From Vishniacozyma victoriae (taxonomy: Eukaryota > Basidiomycota > Tremellomycetes > Tremellales > Bulleribasidiaceae): DNA of 64,000 nucleotides. The translations under genes were made by a program, and so were the position numbers. The notes below the pieces were generated by a model. The model did no database searches, had not been told where the DNA came from, and saw only the letters and a list, made by a program, of their open reading frames with translations. This document shows positions 11,901 to 24,510 of the stretch, piece by piece (within the stretch, counting starts at the first letter, position 1; each line of letters starts with the position of its first letter). Where the stretch lies: positions 496,001-560,000 of the forward strand of contig JADPYG010000001.1 in NCBI GenBank assembly GCA_017654735.1. Reading direction: 5' to 3'.

Positions 11901-14023
11901 AGATCAAGAAGGAGACTAGGCGGATCTTGGACCACGTCGATGGATGGGTCAAGCCCGGTACTTTGACTGCTCTCATGGTATGTCCCCTTCTACCTGTCAC
12001 AACGATGATTGCTGACAATCTAGGGTGTTTCTGGTGCTGGTAAAACCACTTTACTCGATGTCCTCGCTACCCGTGTCACCATGGGTGTTGTCACTGGTGA
12101 AATGCTTGTTGATGGCCGACAGCGAGATGTCTCTTTCCAGAGGAAGACCGGATACGTTCAACAACAGGATCTACATTTGGAAACTTCGACCGTCAGGGAG
12201 GCCCTTCGATTCTCGGCTATTCTTCGTCAATCCAAGAAAATCCCCATGAAGGAGAAGTTGGAATACGTCGAGGAAGTCTTGAAGCTCTTGGAGATGGACT
12301 CTTATGCCGATGCCGTCGTCGGGGTTCCCGGAGAAGGTTTGAACGTTGAACAGCGAAAACGACTTACTATCGGTGTCGAGCTTGTCGCCAAGCCCGCCTT
12401 ATTGCTTTTCCTCGATGAGCCTACCTCCGGATTGGACTCTCAGACTTCATGGAACATTCTTCAACTACTTCGAAAGTTGACTGAACACGGTCAGGCTATT
12501 CTATGTACCATCCACCAACCTTCTGCTATGCTTTTCGAACAATTCGATCGACTTCTCTTCCTCGCCAAGGGAGGTAAGACGGTCTACTTCGGTGAAGTCG
12601 GTGCTGGGTCCCAAAAACTGATCGATTACTTTGTCAAGACTGGCGCACCACCTTGTCCCAAAGGCGAGAACCCCGCTGAATGGATGTTGTCTGCTATCGG
12701 AGCTGCCCCTGGATCTCATACCGACGTCGATTGGCATCAAGCATGGATGGACAGTAAGGAACGTGTTGCCGTCAGGCAGGAACTCCAAAATCTCAAGGAT
12801 CAGGGATTGAAGAAGTCCGACGGCCAGGAAGAAGAAAAGAAGGATAAATCCGCCTACACCGAGTTTGCCGCTCCTTTCGGTGTCCAGTTTGTTACCGTCT
12901 TTATTCGAGTCAGTCAACAACTTTGGCGAACACCCAGTTATATCTACTCGAAAATGTTACTGTCGATCATTGTCGGTCTCTTTGTTGGATTCTCATTCTT
13001 CAAAGCGGACACCTCCCAACAAGGTCTAGCCAATCAACTCTTCTCCGTCTTCTTGGTATGTCCCGTCTCCGCTCCTTCTTGGAATATGGCTGACATCTAG
13101 CTCTTCACCATGTTCGGTCAATTGGTTCAGCAGATCATGCCTCAATTCGTCACCCAGCGATCCCTGTACGAAGTTCGAGAACGACCCGCCAAAGTTTACT
13201 CTTGGAAAGTATTCATCCTATCCTACATCCTCATTGAAATACTCTGGTCGGTCCTTGTCGGTACAATCCTCTTCTTCTGTTGGTACTACCCCATCGGATA
13301 CTACAGGAACGCCATCCCCACCGATACCGTTCACGTCCGAGGTGCCCTCATGTGGTTGTATGTTATGATGTTTATGATCTTCACTGCTACTTTCGCCGTG
13401 ATGGCTGTAGCTGGTCAGGATACCGCCGAGAACGCTGGTAATTTGGCCAATTTGGCTTTCTCCTTGTCCTTGATTTTCTGCGGGTAAGTCGTTTCGTACT
13501 TCTAGTACATGTCACAGAGCTGACTTATAGTGTCTTGCAACCTGCCGAGAAGCTACCTGGATTCTGGATCTTCATGTACCGAGTCTCGCCCTTCACATAC
13601 TTTGTTGAAGGAATGCTCGGTGTGGCAGTAGCCGATACGCTAGTTGAATGTTCACCCATCGAGTACCTCACATTCGAACCAGCAAATGGAGAGAGCTGCC
13701 AAACGTACATGGCCCCTTACATCGCTACCGCAGGAGGTTACTTGAGGGACACGGCGGCTACTTCAAACTGTGAATTCTGTTCCCTAAGGGACACCAACAC
13801 ATTCTTGAACAGTTTCGGTCTCAATTACGGAAACAGATGGAGAGATTTCGGTATCCTCTGGGCATACTGTATTTTCAACATTGCGGCAGCCGTTTTCTTC
13901 TACTGGGTCTTTAGGGTTCCAAAGAACAGTGGAAAGGAGAAACCTACCGAGGATGGAACTCCTGAGCCAGAGAAGAGGATCGAGGGTGGAGCGGAGAAGC
14001 CGGAGCAGGAGAAGAGGCATTAG
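8916..14023 (+). CDS. PDR-type full-size ABC transporter (ABCG family)
   Basis: Plasma-membrane drug or lipid efflux pump with the fungal PDR layout (NBD-TMD)x2, about 1,520 residues in some 12 exons. NBD1 has the family's atypical Walker A with Cys for Lys ([12 protein letters not shown]), a good signature (VSGGERKRV) and Walker [13 protein letters not shown]2 has a canonical Walker A ([12 protein letters not shown]) and [10 protein letters not shown], but a degenerate signature (LNVEQRKRL). This asymmetric pair of ATP sites is normal for the family. Membrane segments follow each NBD. The extracellular loop before the last helix is Cys-rich (SCQTY...SNCEFCS). The C-terminus is a charged tail rich in Glu/Lys. 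The family includes azole exporters such as Pdr5, Cdr1 and Afr1. I cannot assign the exact subfamily or substrate without a tree. Confidence 0.95.
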
Positions 14024-14343
14024 GTAGGAGTCTAGTCCAGTGAGATGAAGTAGTGTACGATAGGTTGGAGTTAGATTTAGATTAGTCGGATCGTGTTTCG
14101 CAATACCTACCCTAATTAGCATATGTCTGTATGTATCAGTCTCAAACAAAACTAGCAGGCAGCCAAGTTGCCAAATCTGACTGTCTGTTAGCTTTCGGGC
14201 ACTGCACTGCTGCACTTCCTGTAGTCAATCCCAGCGAACATGATGATCAAGCTTCAAGCGACCTGGCGAGACATAGAATACACGTATGCATGCGCCGACA
14301 GGAACTCTACTAGCTTACACACCCCTCATCTGTCAGGTACAAT
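14024..14343. other. Convergent 3' intergenic region
   Basis: Lies between the ABC transporter stop and the ISW1 stop. It holds the two 3' UTRs. No gene or repeat was seen. Confidence 0.5.
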
Positions 14344-17300
14344 CTACGCCTTCTTCTTCTTATCTACTCAATCAGCGCCGATCACTCAGTGTTAGTGGGG
14401 ACTCACGAGACTTGGCAGGTGCACCTGGCGTGGTATCTCTAGAATTCGTCCCATTCTTTAGATCGTCAATTGGACGTTTCTGCAATTAGCACTCATTCTG
14501 TGCAAGAATAATGTGAGGGACAAAACTTACCTTGCCAGCAGCTGGTTTACCCTTCTTTTCCTCCTCTGGTTCTTTATCTTTCATGATCAACAGTAATAAT
14601 GTCGCTCCACGTCTTCTCAATTCCTCTGGTGTCCTCGATTTGAAGAACCAATCGAATCTACAAATCAGCATCTTGCTCTTCCATGTATACAGTTGGCTTA
14701 CCTGAAAAGAGGCCATTCTCCAATATCCCTCTTTATCAATTCATAACAATCATCCCGATCAATCCCATGATGATGCATCCTCACAATCAAGAATCGGTCC
14801 TCGTCCTCTGTATATGATTTACCCTTATTTTGGCCATATTGGAATTTAAGTTCTTGCATCGGATACTTGACCGAGCGGACTTTTCGATGTAGGGCATCAA
14901 TTCTCGAGCCTTGTTCTCGGAGTTTGGCTTCTCCAGCGGTAATTCGATCCATCAATCTATCGGCATCTATCATCAGTACTCATCATCAACCAGAGTAGGG
15001 AGTGAACTCACCCTTGAGATCCTTGTATCGCGCAAAGAAGACTTTGGCGTACTCGCGTACATTCTCCTCGTCGTGGTCCGGAATCTCAGCTGCAACCTTG
15101 TCCAGTGCATCTCGTCCATATCGCTCGAGTCCCTTGATGAAAGCGAGGAAGTGGAGTCGTTTCCACGATAAGAACCCTTCGCCTGAAAGAGCATCTTTCT
15201 CAGCGACCTCCTCTTCGGTCAGAGGTACAGCTTATCATCAGCGTGGCTTGAGGCATAGACTGAGAGACATACCATTGTTGATTCGTTCTTGCTCCTCAAT
15301 GACCTCAGCCTCGGCCTCTTCGGCTGTCTGACCCTCCTCTGGCTCCGCAGCAGGTACAATGTAATTTTGAGCTTTCTATTTCATTAGCTGCCACTTTCTG
15401 ATGAATATATCGGCTTACACGATGAGCATCGTATTCCCTGTTCTGCAGCTCAACAAGCCTGGCGGGGTAGAATTGGAAATCGTTGATATGGACCTGCTTG
15501 GGCGGTCTGGGTACTTTTGGCTTATCGGATTTTGTAGCTGGACCTCCAACCCTCATATTATCTCGGTAATATTGATCAATCGAGTAATTTCCTTTACGTT
15601 CACGCTTAGCAGGTTCGATCCAAAGCATAGTCTTCTTGTGCTATTCATCAGCCCCTGCCCACAATTGAAGTGAGATGGACTGACCTTTCCGGAGAACTCC
15701 TCTCCTTCCCACGTTTGGACCATACTCTCCGACTTGAAATTGTTGAGTGCGTCGAGATCAAGGCCGGCGTACTTCGAGTTGATTTCGGCCGTCTTTTCCT
15801 CTCCACGCTTGATGATCTCATCGATATCGTCGTCGATCAACATACTAATTCATCAGCTCAGATAGATTTAGGATCGTTGGCACAAACCTCTGAGAATTGT
15901 TGATAATCTTCTCAGCACCGTGCTGGATCATCTCAAGGAGGTCATCCTTGTTCTGACCAACTAATCATCAGCGTCTTTTCAAGCCCAATACAGGGTAGAT
16001 TACCTTTCTGAGCCTGTTGAGCACGACCCTCCTGAATGACCATCTGATCGAGCTTCAGTTTCTGAGTAGCCCTATCCAAAATCCTCTCCTCAACGGCATC
16101 CTGGGTAATGAACCTAAACACATAGACCTGCTTGGTCTGACCAATTCGATGAGCTCGGTCCATAGCTTGAAGATCGGCCTGGGGATTCCAATCACTATCG
16201 AACAGAACGACGACGTCGGCTGTGACCAAATTGATACCAAGACCACCAGCTCGGGTGGTGAGTAGGAAAACAAACTTCTCACTATCGGGGGCATTGTAGT
16301 CGTCGATAGCGGCAATTCGGGCTTCGTGGTCGGTTCCACCATCAATTCGGCAGTACTCTGATACTGTCAGCGCTGATCACTCATTAAGAGAAAGACTCAC
16401 GGTGGCCTCGGAATTGACAGTAGTCCTCTAGGATATCCAATACTCGACTCATCTGAGAGAAAATCAAGACTCGCGATCCTTTTGCTTTCATGGACTTGAG
16501 GAGTTTATCGAGAATGACCATTTTACCTGCATTGTCGATAAGGTGTTCGTCAGTTGTGAAAGGTGGTCCAGGTTCCTGCAGGTCAGCTCTGTGTGACTAA
16601 TGGTCTGATATCGAAGCTTACAGCTCCATCAAAGACTACGCAAATCAGCTTTAGCACATTAGAGGGCAAGGAAGCTTACGATATGGGTGGTTACAGCATT
16701 TTCGAAGTTGCATAACGATATTGAGCAATCTCGTCTTTCCCTCCTTCTTACCAGAAGCACCTGTTCATCAGCCACGCATTGCTGTCAAGAGACGCGGACG
16801 CACCATTGACAGCATCAATATCCTTTTCCAACAACATCCTGTACCATTTCCTCTGCATCTCTGTCATTCCGACGTAGAGATTGATCTCTTTCTTTGGAAG
16901 TAGCGAGTGCTCGACATCTGCTTTCACTCGACGAAGGAGGAAAGGTCTTAAGACTTTATGTAGTTGCTTGACGACGGCGTCTGGGTCGGTTGCATCCCGA
17001 TTCGAGAACCAGGCGTCGAAGTCCTCACTACAGTGTAAGCTCGAATATGACCACGGAATTGGGAAGCTTACCTGGACGAGAAGACATCGGGTAGGATGAA
17101 ATTGAGAAGAGCCCACAACTCTTGCAAGTTGTTTTGGAGGGGTGTACCAGTAATCAACAGCCTTCCTCGACTGACGAAGGTCCTAATGATCTGGGAGAGT
17201 AACGAATCGACATTCTTGATTCGATGAGCTTCATCGATGATGATGTACTCCCAACTGAATTTCCGTAGAGTCGATTTCTCTCGCATACACATTTCGTACG

Positions 17301-18695
17301 ATGTGATGAGGATATCGAATTTCTGCGCGAGGATGACGTCGGTAACGATGCTTGCCTTTGAAGTCAGAAACTGCTTTTCAAGTGGTAGACTTGACTCACT
17401 CGGTCCTCCTTGGTTCCCTGGAGTACTGTAGTCCTGAATCCTGGAACCCACTTTTCGACCTCTCTAGCCCAATTGTTCAACGTCGACTTGGGGACCACAA
17501 TCAGATGAGGTCCAGCCGTACCCTGGTGGAACTTGAGGTATCCCAAGAAAGAGATTGTCTGGAGTGTTTTACCCAAACCCTGTCATGTCAGCACACCGCC
17601 AGTCTGCTTTCAAGGTGACTCACCATCTCATCGGCGAGAATACCGTTGATACCATTATGATGTAACGAAATCATCCAGTTCAGACCCTGGACTTGGTAAT
17701 CCCTCATCTTTCCGCCTTTGACGACTACCTGTCAGATTATGCCTTACGATGGTGAGCCAGACATACAAGGGGCACTTTCTTCAAAGACGTATGGCTCCTC
17801 CTCATCCTCCTTGCTCTCATTCAATAACTCCTCATCCTCCTCCTTTTCGGATTTGCGGTGTCGGTTGTCGCTGCTCATCAGCGTTTATACATTACCCATA
17901 GACAGGAATAACTTACTTGGCTTTCTTCTTATTCTTCCCTGCAGCCTGCTTGCCGAGCTGTTCATCCAACATAGCAGCAAATTGGGGTTCACGTTGACGC
18001 TACGTATTAGTCCATCATCCACCCCGAGTGAAAGAGAGACGTACCTTGAGATCGATAAAGTGCTGGAACAATTCAGTCTGTCCAAGGAGGTATGTAAACC
18101 TCTTCATTGAATCGGCGAGCTATCATCAGTCTAGTTCCTTTTCTGACTCATGCTAGAAATAGTCACAAACCTTCTTCTGCTCAACTGCACTTCTTTTGCT
18201 GGAGATATTCGTGATATGTGCACGTCTCTCATCGTTCGCAGCTTTCCTAGCATTTACCTGATCCGCACGTCTTTTTGCCGATGGAGTGATTTTCTATCTA
18301 TCAGCTTACTCTCGTTACAGGTACAGAAGAGCTGACCGATCCACCTGCGATTGCATCTTCATCGAATTCCTCATCTTCATCTACCAACTCGTCCTCGCCG
18401 TCTGATTCCATCAGTGATTGGGGAGCTGTATTGATATGATGCTCGTCTGGAGCAGCTACCGATGGCTATGAGGTCAGCCACCATTCTTCTCTAGATCACT
18501 AGGTATATCTGAGAAGCCTGACGTACCGCTCGAGAGACTGAGATATCACGAGATTCGGGGACGTAATCCGACAATGTATCATCATCGTTAGGATTTCGGT
18601 TGGCATTAGCCGCTGCCAACAGTGGGTTCTGAACATTAGCAGGATTCCTCACGCGGAATCCTACCCTTATCATTAAAGGAGATTCACGTACCATG
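14344..18695 (-). CDS. ISW1: ISWI chromatin-remodelling ATPase
   Basis: SNF2-family nucleosome-spacing ATPase acting in the nucleus, about 1,080 residues in roughly 20 exons. Visible in order: an acidic N-terminus ([17 protein letters not shown]); the ATPase lobe with [28 protein letters not shown] (about 17220-17240) and [19 protein letters not shown]; the second lobe with [17 protein letters not shown] (about 16120-16170); then HAND ([16 protein letters not shown], about 15550-15600) and SANT/SLIDE ([35 protein letters not shown]). The C-terminus is Lys-rich and ends HKKKKA. The best start is an ATG-only exon at 18695-18693, followed by an intron of about 55 bases ending GCTAATGTTCAG and then [17 protein letters not shown]. 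Reading through that intron stays open but gives an unlikely N-terminus. TAF4 starts divergently 208 bases away. Confidence 0.96.
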
Positions 18696-18903
18696 TTGCC
18701 GGGTATATATAGGGGAGTAGTATGTATCGACAAATGACTAGTCAAGAGAGGACATCACATGAAAACACCTCCAAGACGCGACTAAGGTATGTCTCACGCC
18801 TAACAACGACGACAAGATAGGCACATGAGATACCCCGCATACGCTCAACTCAACCATGTCTACTCTATACCTCTCATACTATTCTTGAGACACTTTATTA
18901 GCC
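18696..18903. promoter_or_regulatory. Divergent promoter ISW1/TAF4
   Basis: A 208-base gap between the divergent starts of a chromatin remodeller and a TFIID subunit. It contains a tatatatagg element at 18706-18715 near the ISW1 start. Co-regulation is possible but not shown. Confidence 0.5.
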
Positions 18904-20368
18904 ATGGCTAGTAATCAGCCTCAGTTCGGCTCAACTCAAGGAGCTGGACCTAGCGATTCATCTTCGTTCTCGACTCCTTCCGCGCAGCGCACCATGAATT
19001 CGTCCGGCAGTGGGCCCGCAATTCCAGCACGAGCGACATCCCCTTCCAAACAACCTGAAGCGAAACCGGCAAACGTGGTCAAGAATGACAGGCCTATCGA
19101 TATACGGGTAAGCCAATTGTACCAATTTCTGGTAGAAGAAGCTGATGAGATAGGCAGAGGAAGAAGCTGCACGACGTTTCAATGTAGGACGCGTTACGGG
19201 GAATAATCGATATGGAGCTGGATCGAGAGGCAAGAGGACTGATCTGTTTGGTCCGGAGCTCAAAATGAAGTTGGAACGAATGGGTATGTCCATTGTGCAT
19301 TTGTCACTCGGCAACACTGACAATGTAGCAAAAGACCACCAAGTCACATTCGACGATGAATCCCTAGCTTACCTATCCATGGCCGCTGAATCCCGTCTAC
19401 GCGAGATCCTAACATCATCAATATCAGCCCAACAACATCGAACCACTACGTCATATCTACATCCACCACCTACCGCGAGTGCTAGTGGAAGTGGGAGTGG
19501 AAGTAAGAAGGAAAAGGCAATGTGGGCGGTTTCAGTCAATTCCGACCCAAACGCATTACTTGAAGTCTTGAATAAACAAGCAAAAGACGCCGAGCGGGAT
19601 TTCAGGACTTCTCGAATGACTCGTCTTGCTCGAGAACATGAAATTGAGAGGATAAGAGAGAGGCAGGGTGGAGGTGAATCGGTGCAGGAATCGAATAATA
19701 AAACATCACCTGATGAGGAAACGATACCAGTCTCCGCAAACGCTTCCGCTGGCGCTACATCACCTGATCGTCCGAACTCTCCACTACCTAAAGCGGACGT
19801 CAATGCTACTCCCACGTTTGGCGGCGTGTCTGCAAAAAAGACAAATAGGAATAAGAAAACACCTACTTTCTCGCCCGACGTTCAGATCAAAATGTCGAAT
19901 GCGACTGCTATGCGGAGTACGGGGATGGGCAAGAAATACAGCTGGATGAACAATGCACCCAATATCAGTAGTCCATTGAGCGGGCGGAAGAAGGGGAAGA
20001 AGGGCGCACAAGAGGAAGACACAGAGGAAGGTGGTGAACTAGGAGAAGGGGATGGGGAGGGTAGTAAAAAGAGAAAGAAGAGCGGCCTATCAAACGAAGT
20101 AGGAGAAGAAAGTGGGAAAAGGCAAAAGAAACGTCGTATGCCGACATTACCGAGTAGGAGGATGGTGCCGGTTACTACGCCCGGACCACCTGGATTAGGG
20201 GGTAATGAAAAGATGGTCTCGGACGACAGGTGTTTGACAGTTGCCGATTTCGTTTTCGCGCTGGAAAGGGAAGGGGGAAAAGGGATGGGGACGGGTGATG
20301 AGGTTGTTAGAAAGGCTATGGCTAGGCCAGGTGGTCCGTGGGGGGTGGCGCAGGCTAGGCTGCCGTAA
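18904..20368 (+). CDS. TAF4: TFIID subunit TAF4
   Basis: Histone-fold subunit of the general transcription factor TFIID. Three exons. Exon 1 encodes a Ser/Pro/Ala-rich N-terminus and ends at PIDIR. Exon 2 continues AEEEAARRFNVGRVTG to LKMKLERM. Exon 3 continues AKDHQVTFDDESLAYLSMA, the TAF4 histone-fold and CCTD segment with ESRLREILTSSISAQQHR. A charged helix follows (REHEIERIRER), then a long basic and acidic low-complexity region. The family's C-terminal box is DDRCLTVADFVFALEREG. The total is about 435 residues, short for TAF4 but normal for fungi. The stop is at 20366-20368. TAF4 pairs with TAF12 in TFIID. All expected segments are present. Confidence 0.9.
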
Positions 20369-20624
20369 ACTGGTCGAGAGGTGAAGCTCCGAGGGCAGTG
20401 CAAGGGGTACATGCGTTGACAGAAGACAACTTGAAGTGACAGCCAAAATAGTAGTCATGCACTTCGCGTTGTATACAGGCATCTGTCTCAAGCGAGGCCA
20501 TTGTAGCATTCAAAAGCTCAGGCAATCAAAGTACCACGAAGATCACAAATTCAATGATGAGATGCATCACAACCAGTCCAAACCAACATAATCTAATCTA
20601 CTAACAACTAACTCCCCACTATGT

Positions 20625-21399
20625 CTAGGCATAGAGCAACCTCCAAGCTAGATAAGCTCCAATCAAAGCAACAGGAATAAGGTAAGTCAAGTTCCTATCA
20701 TGTCAGCCCTTTTACCATATCCATAGAACCTGATATCCCATAAGGGTTAGGTACGTACGATGAAGAAGAAGGTGCTGCTGAAGTTGCTACTCCGATAGAT
20801 TTCTTTGATTTCTTCTCGGTTGCCTAGGTATCAGTGATCTTTCTTGACAAGAGATCACTCTTCAGTCGCCGGCCGGGCGATAATTGCAGCGTGGTAGAAG
20901 GACAGTGACTTACCGCTCCCTGGAAATCACCTAGGTACATTTTCGGTAACATATCCCTTGCTTCATCTGAATGTCCAACATCGTCGAAAGCCTCTGTTCC
21001 ATCTCGTCCTGTTTGTCAGTCTAGCCCAGTCACTTTCGCAACTCTCATCCTGACTACTCTCATTCCGATTCTATGGGATCACATTGTTTGCTCTAATATC
21101 ATGTAGCAGCAGTACGATCCGCCCCACCCGGAGCTTTGCTTTGGGCCGTGGGGTAGACGATGGAGGACATAACGTACCAGCTTCCTCAACTAGAACCTCA
21201 TCTCCACCAGGATGCTAACCTCATCAGTCCAGATCCACACGCTCTACTTCCAATAATTACATACCTCGTCCATAAACTTGGTAACATCGTATACTTTTCC
21301 ATTAATCAACAACCACAAATCATCCCTCGTGTTATGTGCTTTCAAAGTTTCAAGGGTGTATGGGTGAGGTGCTTCGGTTGATGTTGATGCGTCTGCCAT
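20625..21399 (-). CDS. CYB5: Cytochrome b5
   Basis: Tail-anchored haem protein of the ER that donates electrons to desaturases, hydroxylases and P450s. Five exons give about 133 residues: MADASTSTEAPHPYTLETLK, then LINGKVYDVTKFMDE, HPGGDEVLVEEAG, RDGTEAFDDVGHSDEARDML and a linker ending in Ser residues. The haem-ligand histidines are in HPGG (about residue 46) and VGHSDEA (about residue 70). The C-terminal anchor is NLTYLIPVALIGAYLAWRLL followed by YA. Each junction was checked; for example DE joins HPGGDE across an intron ending GATGAGGTTAG. The protein is complete and typical. The gene is convergent with TAF4 and lies upstream of the RPL8 3' end. Confidence 0.93.
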
Positions 21400-21719
21400 C
21401 TTTTCTGTGTATCGATATATAAGTGATGAAGTAGATTGAATGTGGTGTATATGTATGGATCGAACGAGATTATCGATTTCTGAGTGATGGTTGAATCTGA
21501 CGCGTGGCGGTCAAAGCGTAATCTTTTCATTGGTGGGGCAAATATCATTACGCAGTCACCGACCAAGTGAGTGGATCTCTCATGCATCAGACAACAATGG
21601 CTGCGCAGGAAAGAGGCAAGGAAGACGGTAGTGCAATAATGTGCTCATATCATACATGCCAGATTGATCCGACAGACCTATCACTACGCACAAAACCCAA
21701 GCAACTATCAACCACCAAC

Positions 21720-23172
21720 TTAAAGAGTAAGGTCGACCTTCTTGGCATCTTGACCAAGAGCCTTTGCCCTCTTCTTCAACTTGTGGATACTGTTCTATTA
21801 GCTCTTCGTTCATGTACCAGGCGAAACAGACATACGACTTGTTGCCTCGGATACCACCACCCCAGTGTCGTCGCATCTCCTCGGACTTCTCGAGGTAGTT
21901 TGCCTTGGAGGCGGAAATGAGGTTGGCGAGAGCCTGGGAGTCCTCGGATCGGACATCAGTGATGGCGACAGCGGCGGAGGTCTTCTTGCCTGCACTGTCA
22001 GCGCAATCTCACTACCCAAGTAAAGGGAGACATACCGGTAACTAGACCGAGCCTGGACTTTCCCTTGACGATAACGTAAGGAACACCCATCTTCCTGCAG
22101 AGAGCGGGCAAGAAGACGACGAGCTCAATAGGCTCAACATCATCGGCAATGACGACGAACTTGGCCTTCTTGGACTCCACCAAAGCGACAACGTGGTTCA
22201 AACCGTACTTGGCGTAAACGGGCTTCTTGGAGTCGGAAGTGGTAGCCTTGTCTCCCTTCTTCTCTCGGGACTCGGCCTCGGACAAGAGACGAGCCTTCTT
22301 CTCCTGCTTGGATTCGGGCTTGTACTTGTTGAGGAGCTGGAAGAGCTGAGTAGCAGTGTTCTTGTCGAGGGTCTGACCGAACTGAGCGATTGCTGGGGGG
22401 ACCTTTAGTCGCTTGTTGAGGATGACCTTTTGTCGCTGGAGTCGGACATACTCGGGCCACTTGACGAATCGGGTCAAGTCCTGCTTGGGGGGGAGATCAC
22501 CACCTGGTTGTTAGTCTGGTACAGGGATGAGGGTATGGGAGGGGGTACATACCGATACCGAAGGTCTTGGACTTCTTCTCGAAAAGGGGGTTCTGGGGGG
22601 TCTTTGCGACCTTCTTGGTGCCGTCTGATTGTCAGTACACAGCTCAACATGAACTAGGTAGAGCGACGTACAAGGGGCGGATGCGGGCTTCGATTTTCCT
22701 TTTGCGGCCTTGGGCTGCAGGTCATTGAGTTAGCGATGATTCCATCTTTTGAAAAGACTGGAATGGCATCACGCTCTAACCCAATGATATCAATCATACC
22801 ACTTATCTGGAATCACCCAAGGATAAGATGATAGAAAGAATCAAAGGGCGCAGCTTGATCGGGAGTATCCACCTGTTCCCATAGGTTTCTTTTGGATTGA
22901 CTCCTATTGAATTCATCGTCTTCCATCCATCCTATCTCACTTGCGTGTGATAGGGACGACAGCAAGACTCGTTCAATACTTGATTCTTTTAGATCATTAC
23001 TTGAGTCGAGGTAGAATGATGAAGAGAGTAAAGTGGTTCATCGATAAAGATTCACCAACATCTACTCCATGATTCCTTATTCCTCTTCCCTGGTGATAGA
23101 TCCAATAATCTACCAGCGATCTAGGCTCGAATGCGGCGTGATGCCATCTAAGTAGCGACGATGGCTCACCAT
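21720..23172 (-). CDS. RPL8: 60S ribosomal protein eL8 (L7a)
   Basis: Large-subunit ribosomal protein. The first exon is only the ATG (23172-23170), followed by an intron of about 440 bases (GTGAGC to CTGCAG). It continues [19 protein letters not shown], then NPLLFEKK-type sequence, [68 protein letters not shown] and KKVDLTL-stop. These are diagnostic eL8 segments. No in-frame Met precedes PKAAKG in its own exon, which makes the ATG-only exon the natural start. It shares a 284-base divergent promoter with RPL38. I looked for box C/D snoRNA motifs in the long first intron and found no convincing C/D pair. Confidence 0.94.
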
Positions 23173-23456
23173 TTTGTTGATTGTCGTTGTCGTTAGTAAG
23201 TGTAGTAAAGAGAGGAGTGGATCGATGGAAAGGGAAGGGAAGGGAGCAACTGGGAACGGAATGTAAAATTGCTTAACGCCGAATTTCGTATAGAACAAAG
23301 AGTGCCACACTTCGGAGATATGTTTTGGGTGAGAATACAGACTTGAACGGAGTTTCGATTTCCCTAGATTTGATTCCGTGTCTTGTTGCTGCATCGTTTT
23401 AGAGGCTAAGTGTATAGGAGAGCTTTCTTTATCCGTCAAGTGGTACTATAGACAAA
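23173..23456. promoter_or_regulatory. Bidirectional ribosomal protein promoter (RPL8/RPL38)
   Basis: A 284-base region between two divergent ribosomal protein starts. It includes a purine-rich tract (gggaagggaagggag, about 23230-23246) on the plus strand. Equal expression of the two proteins from a shared region is a reasonable inference. Confidence 0.65.
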
Positions 23457-24252
23457 ATGGTGAGTCAAATTAAGCTAAGAGGGGTCGATGGTAGCACAGC
23501 ACAGCAGGCAGTACAGACCAGAGCAGGACATGGATACTATGGAGGAAAAGGAGATGGATATGGTATAGGAAGGACAGATGTTGCGATTGAGCGACACCAT
23601 GTCGAGAGAGGATATGAGAGGATATGTACGAATTAGATGGGGATGGAGCGATATTGGGCGACACAAAGGCTCGGACCCCTGCGGAGGTGGGACTGTGTCG
23701 TACTCTGCCGTGCTGTGCTGCTGTCTACCCGCTCGCTCTACAAATCATAGGAATGAACTAACCCCCAGCCCAAGCAAATCCACGACATCAAAAAGTTCCT
23801 CGAGATCGCGCGAAGAAAGGACGCAACCTGTATGTCGACTATTCAAGGAGATATTGGACTATGCTGATCTAGTTTCTTCCCTCACATCTCCCACATGCGC
23901 CCTACTCTCATTATATATGTCCATCACCAATTGCTTCAACACCTAAACGCCTTTTACCAACACTTCATCCAACAGCCGCACGAATCAAGAAGACCACCCT
24001 CAAGGCCAAGCCCCACTCGACCACCTCCTCCAAGTCCAAGGCTTCTTCCAAAAACACCACCGTCACTAAATTCAAGATCCGATGTTCCCGATACCTATAC
24101 ACTTTGTTGGTTAACGATGCCGAGAAGGCCGAGAAGCTCAAGCAGTCCCTTCCCCCAGGTGAGTCTCCATTCACGATGGAAGTGAAGAGAGCTAATGATC
24201 AGGACTCAAGGTTGAGGAGATCGCCGTCAAGGGAGCATCCAAGAAGAAGTAA
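23457..24252 (+). CDS. RPL38: 60S ribosomal protein eL38
   Basis: Large-subunit ribosomal protein of 98 residues. The first exon is only the ATG (23457-23459), followed by GTGAGTC and an intron of about 310 bases ending GAACTAACCCCCAG. Exon 2 is [19 protein letters not shown], exon 3 holds [20 protein letters not shown] and LKQSLPP, and exon 4 is [15 protein letters not shown]. These match the eL38 core. The protein is longer than the usual 70-80 residues because of a Ser/Lys/Thr-rich insert ([19 protein letters not shown]) between the N-terminal helix and KFKIRCSRY, plus a short C-terminal extension. The splice sites around the insert look normal and I see no unspliced intron in it. Confidence 0.93.
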
Positions 24253-24510
24253 TCTATTCTACTAGTCCGTAGTTTAGGTCTCTTGGGTTCTGTCATGGAG
24301 GGGATGCATCTGTATATCATGCGATGAAGATGTGCTTTGGACGTGGTCCGAGTGTCTACTGATCCAGCATGCCGTCAAGTCTTCGGATTGCAAGTGTGAA
24401 TTGGATCTTAGATCTCGGGCTTCCGGTGAGATCTATGCGGATCTCCGTTTGCGTGTATCTACTATAAGTTCTCCAACGTGTTTCTGCCATCAACTCGTCT
24501 CTCATTCTCC

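Noticed and set aside
22726..23169. Possible snoRNA in the long first intron of RPL8
   Set aside because: C-box-like strings (ATGATGA, CGATGAA) exist on either strand, but no D box (CTGA) pairs with them at a suitable distance. H/ACA types cannot be excluded by eye.
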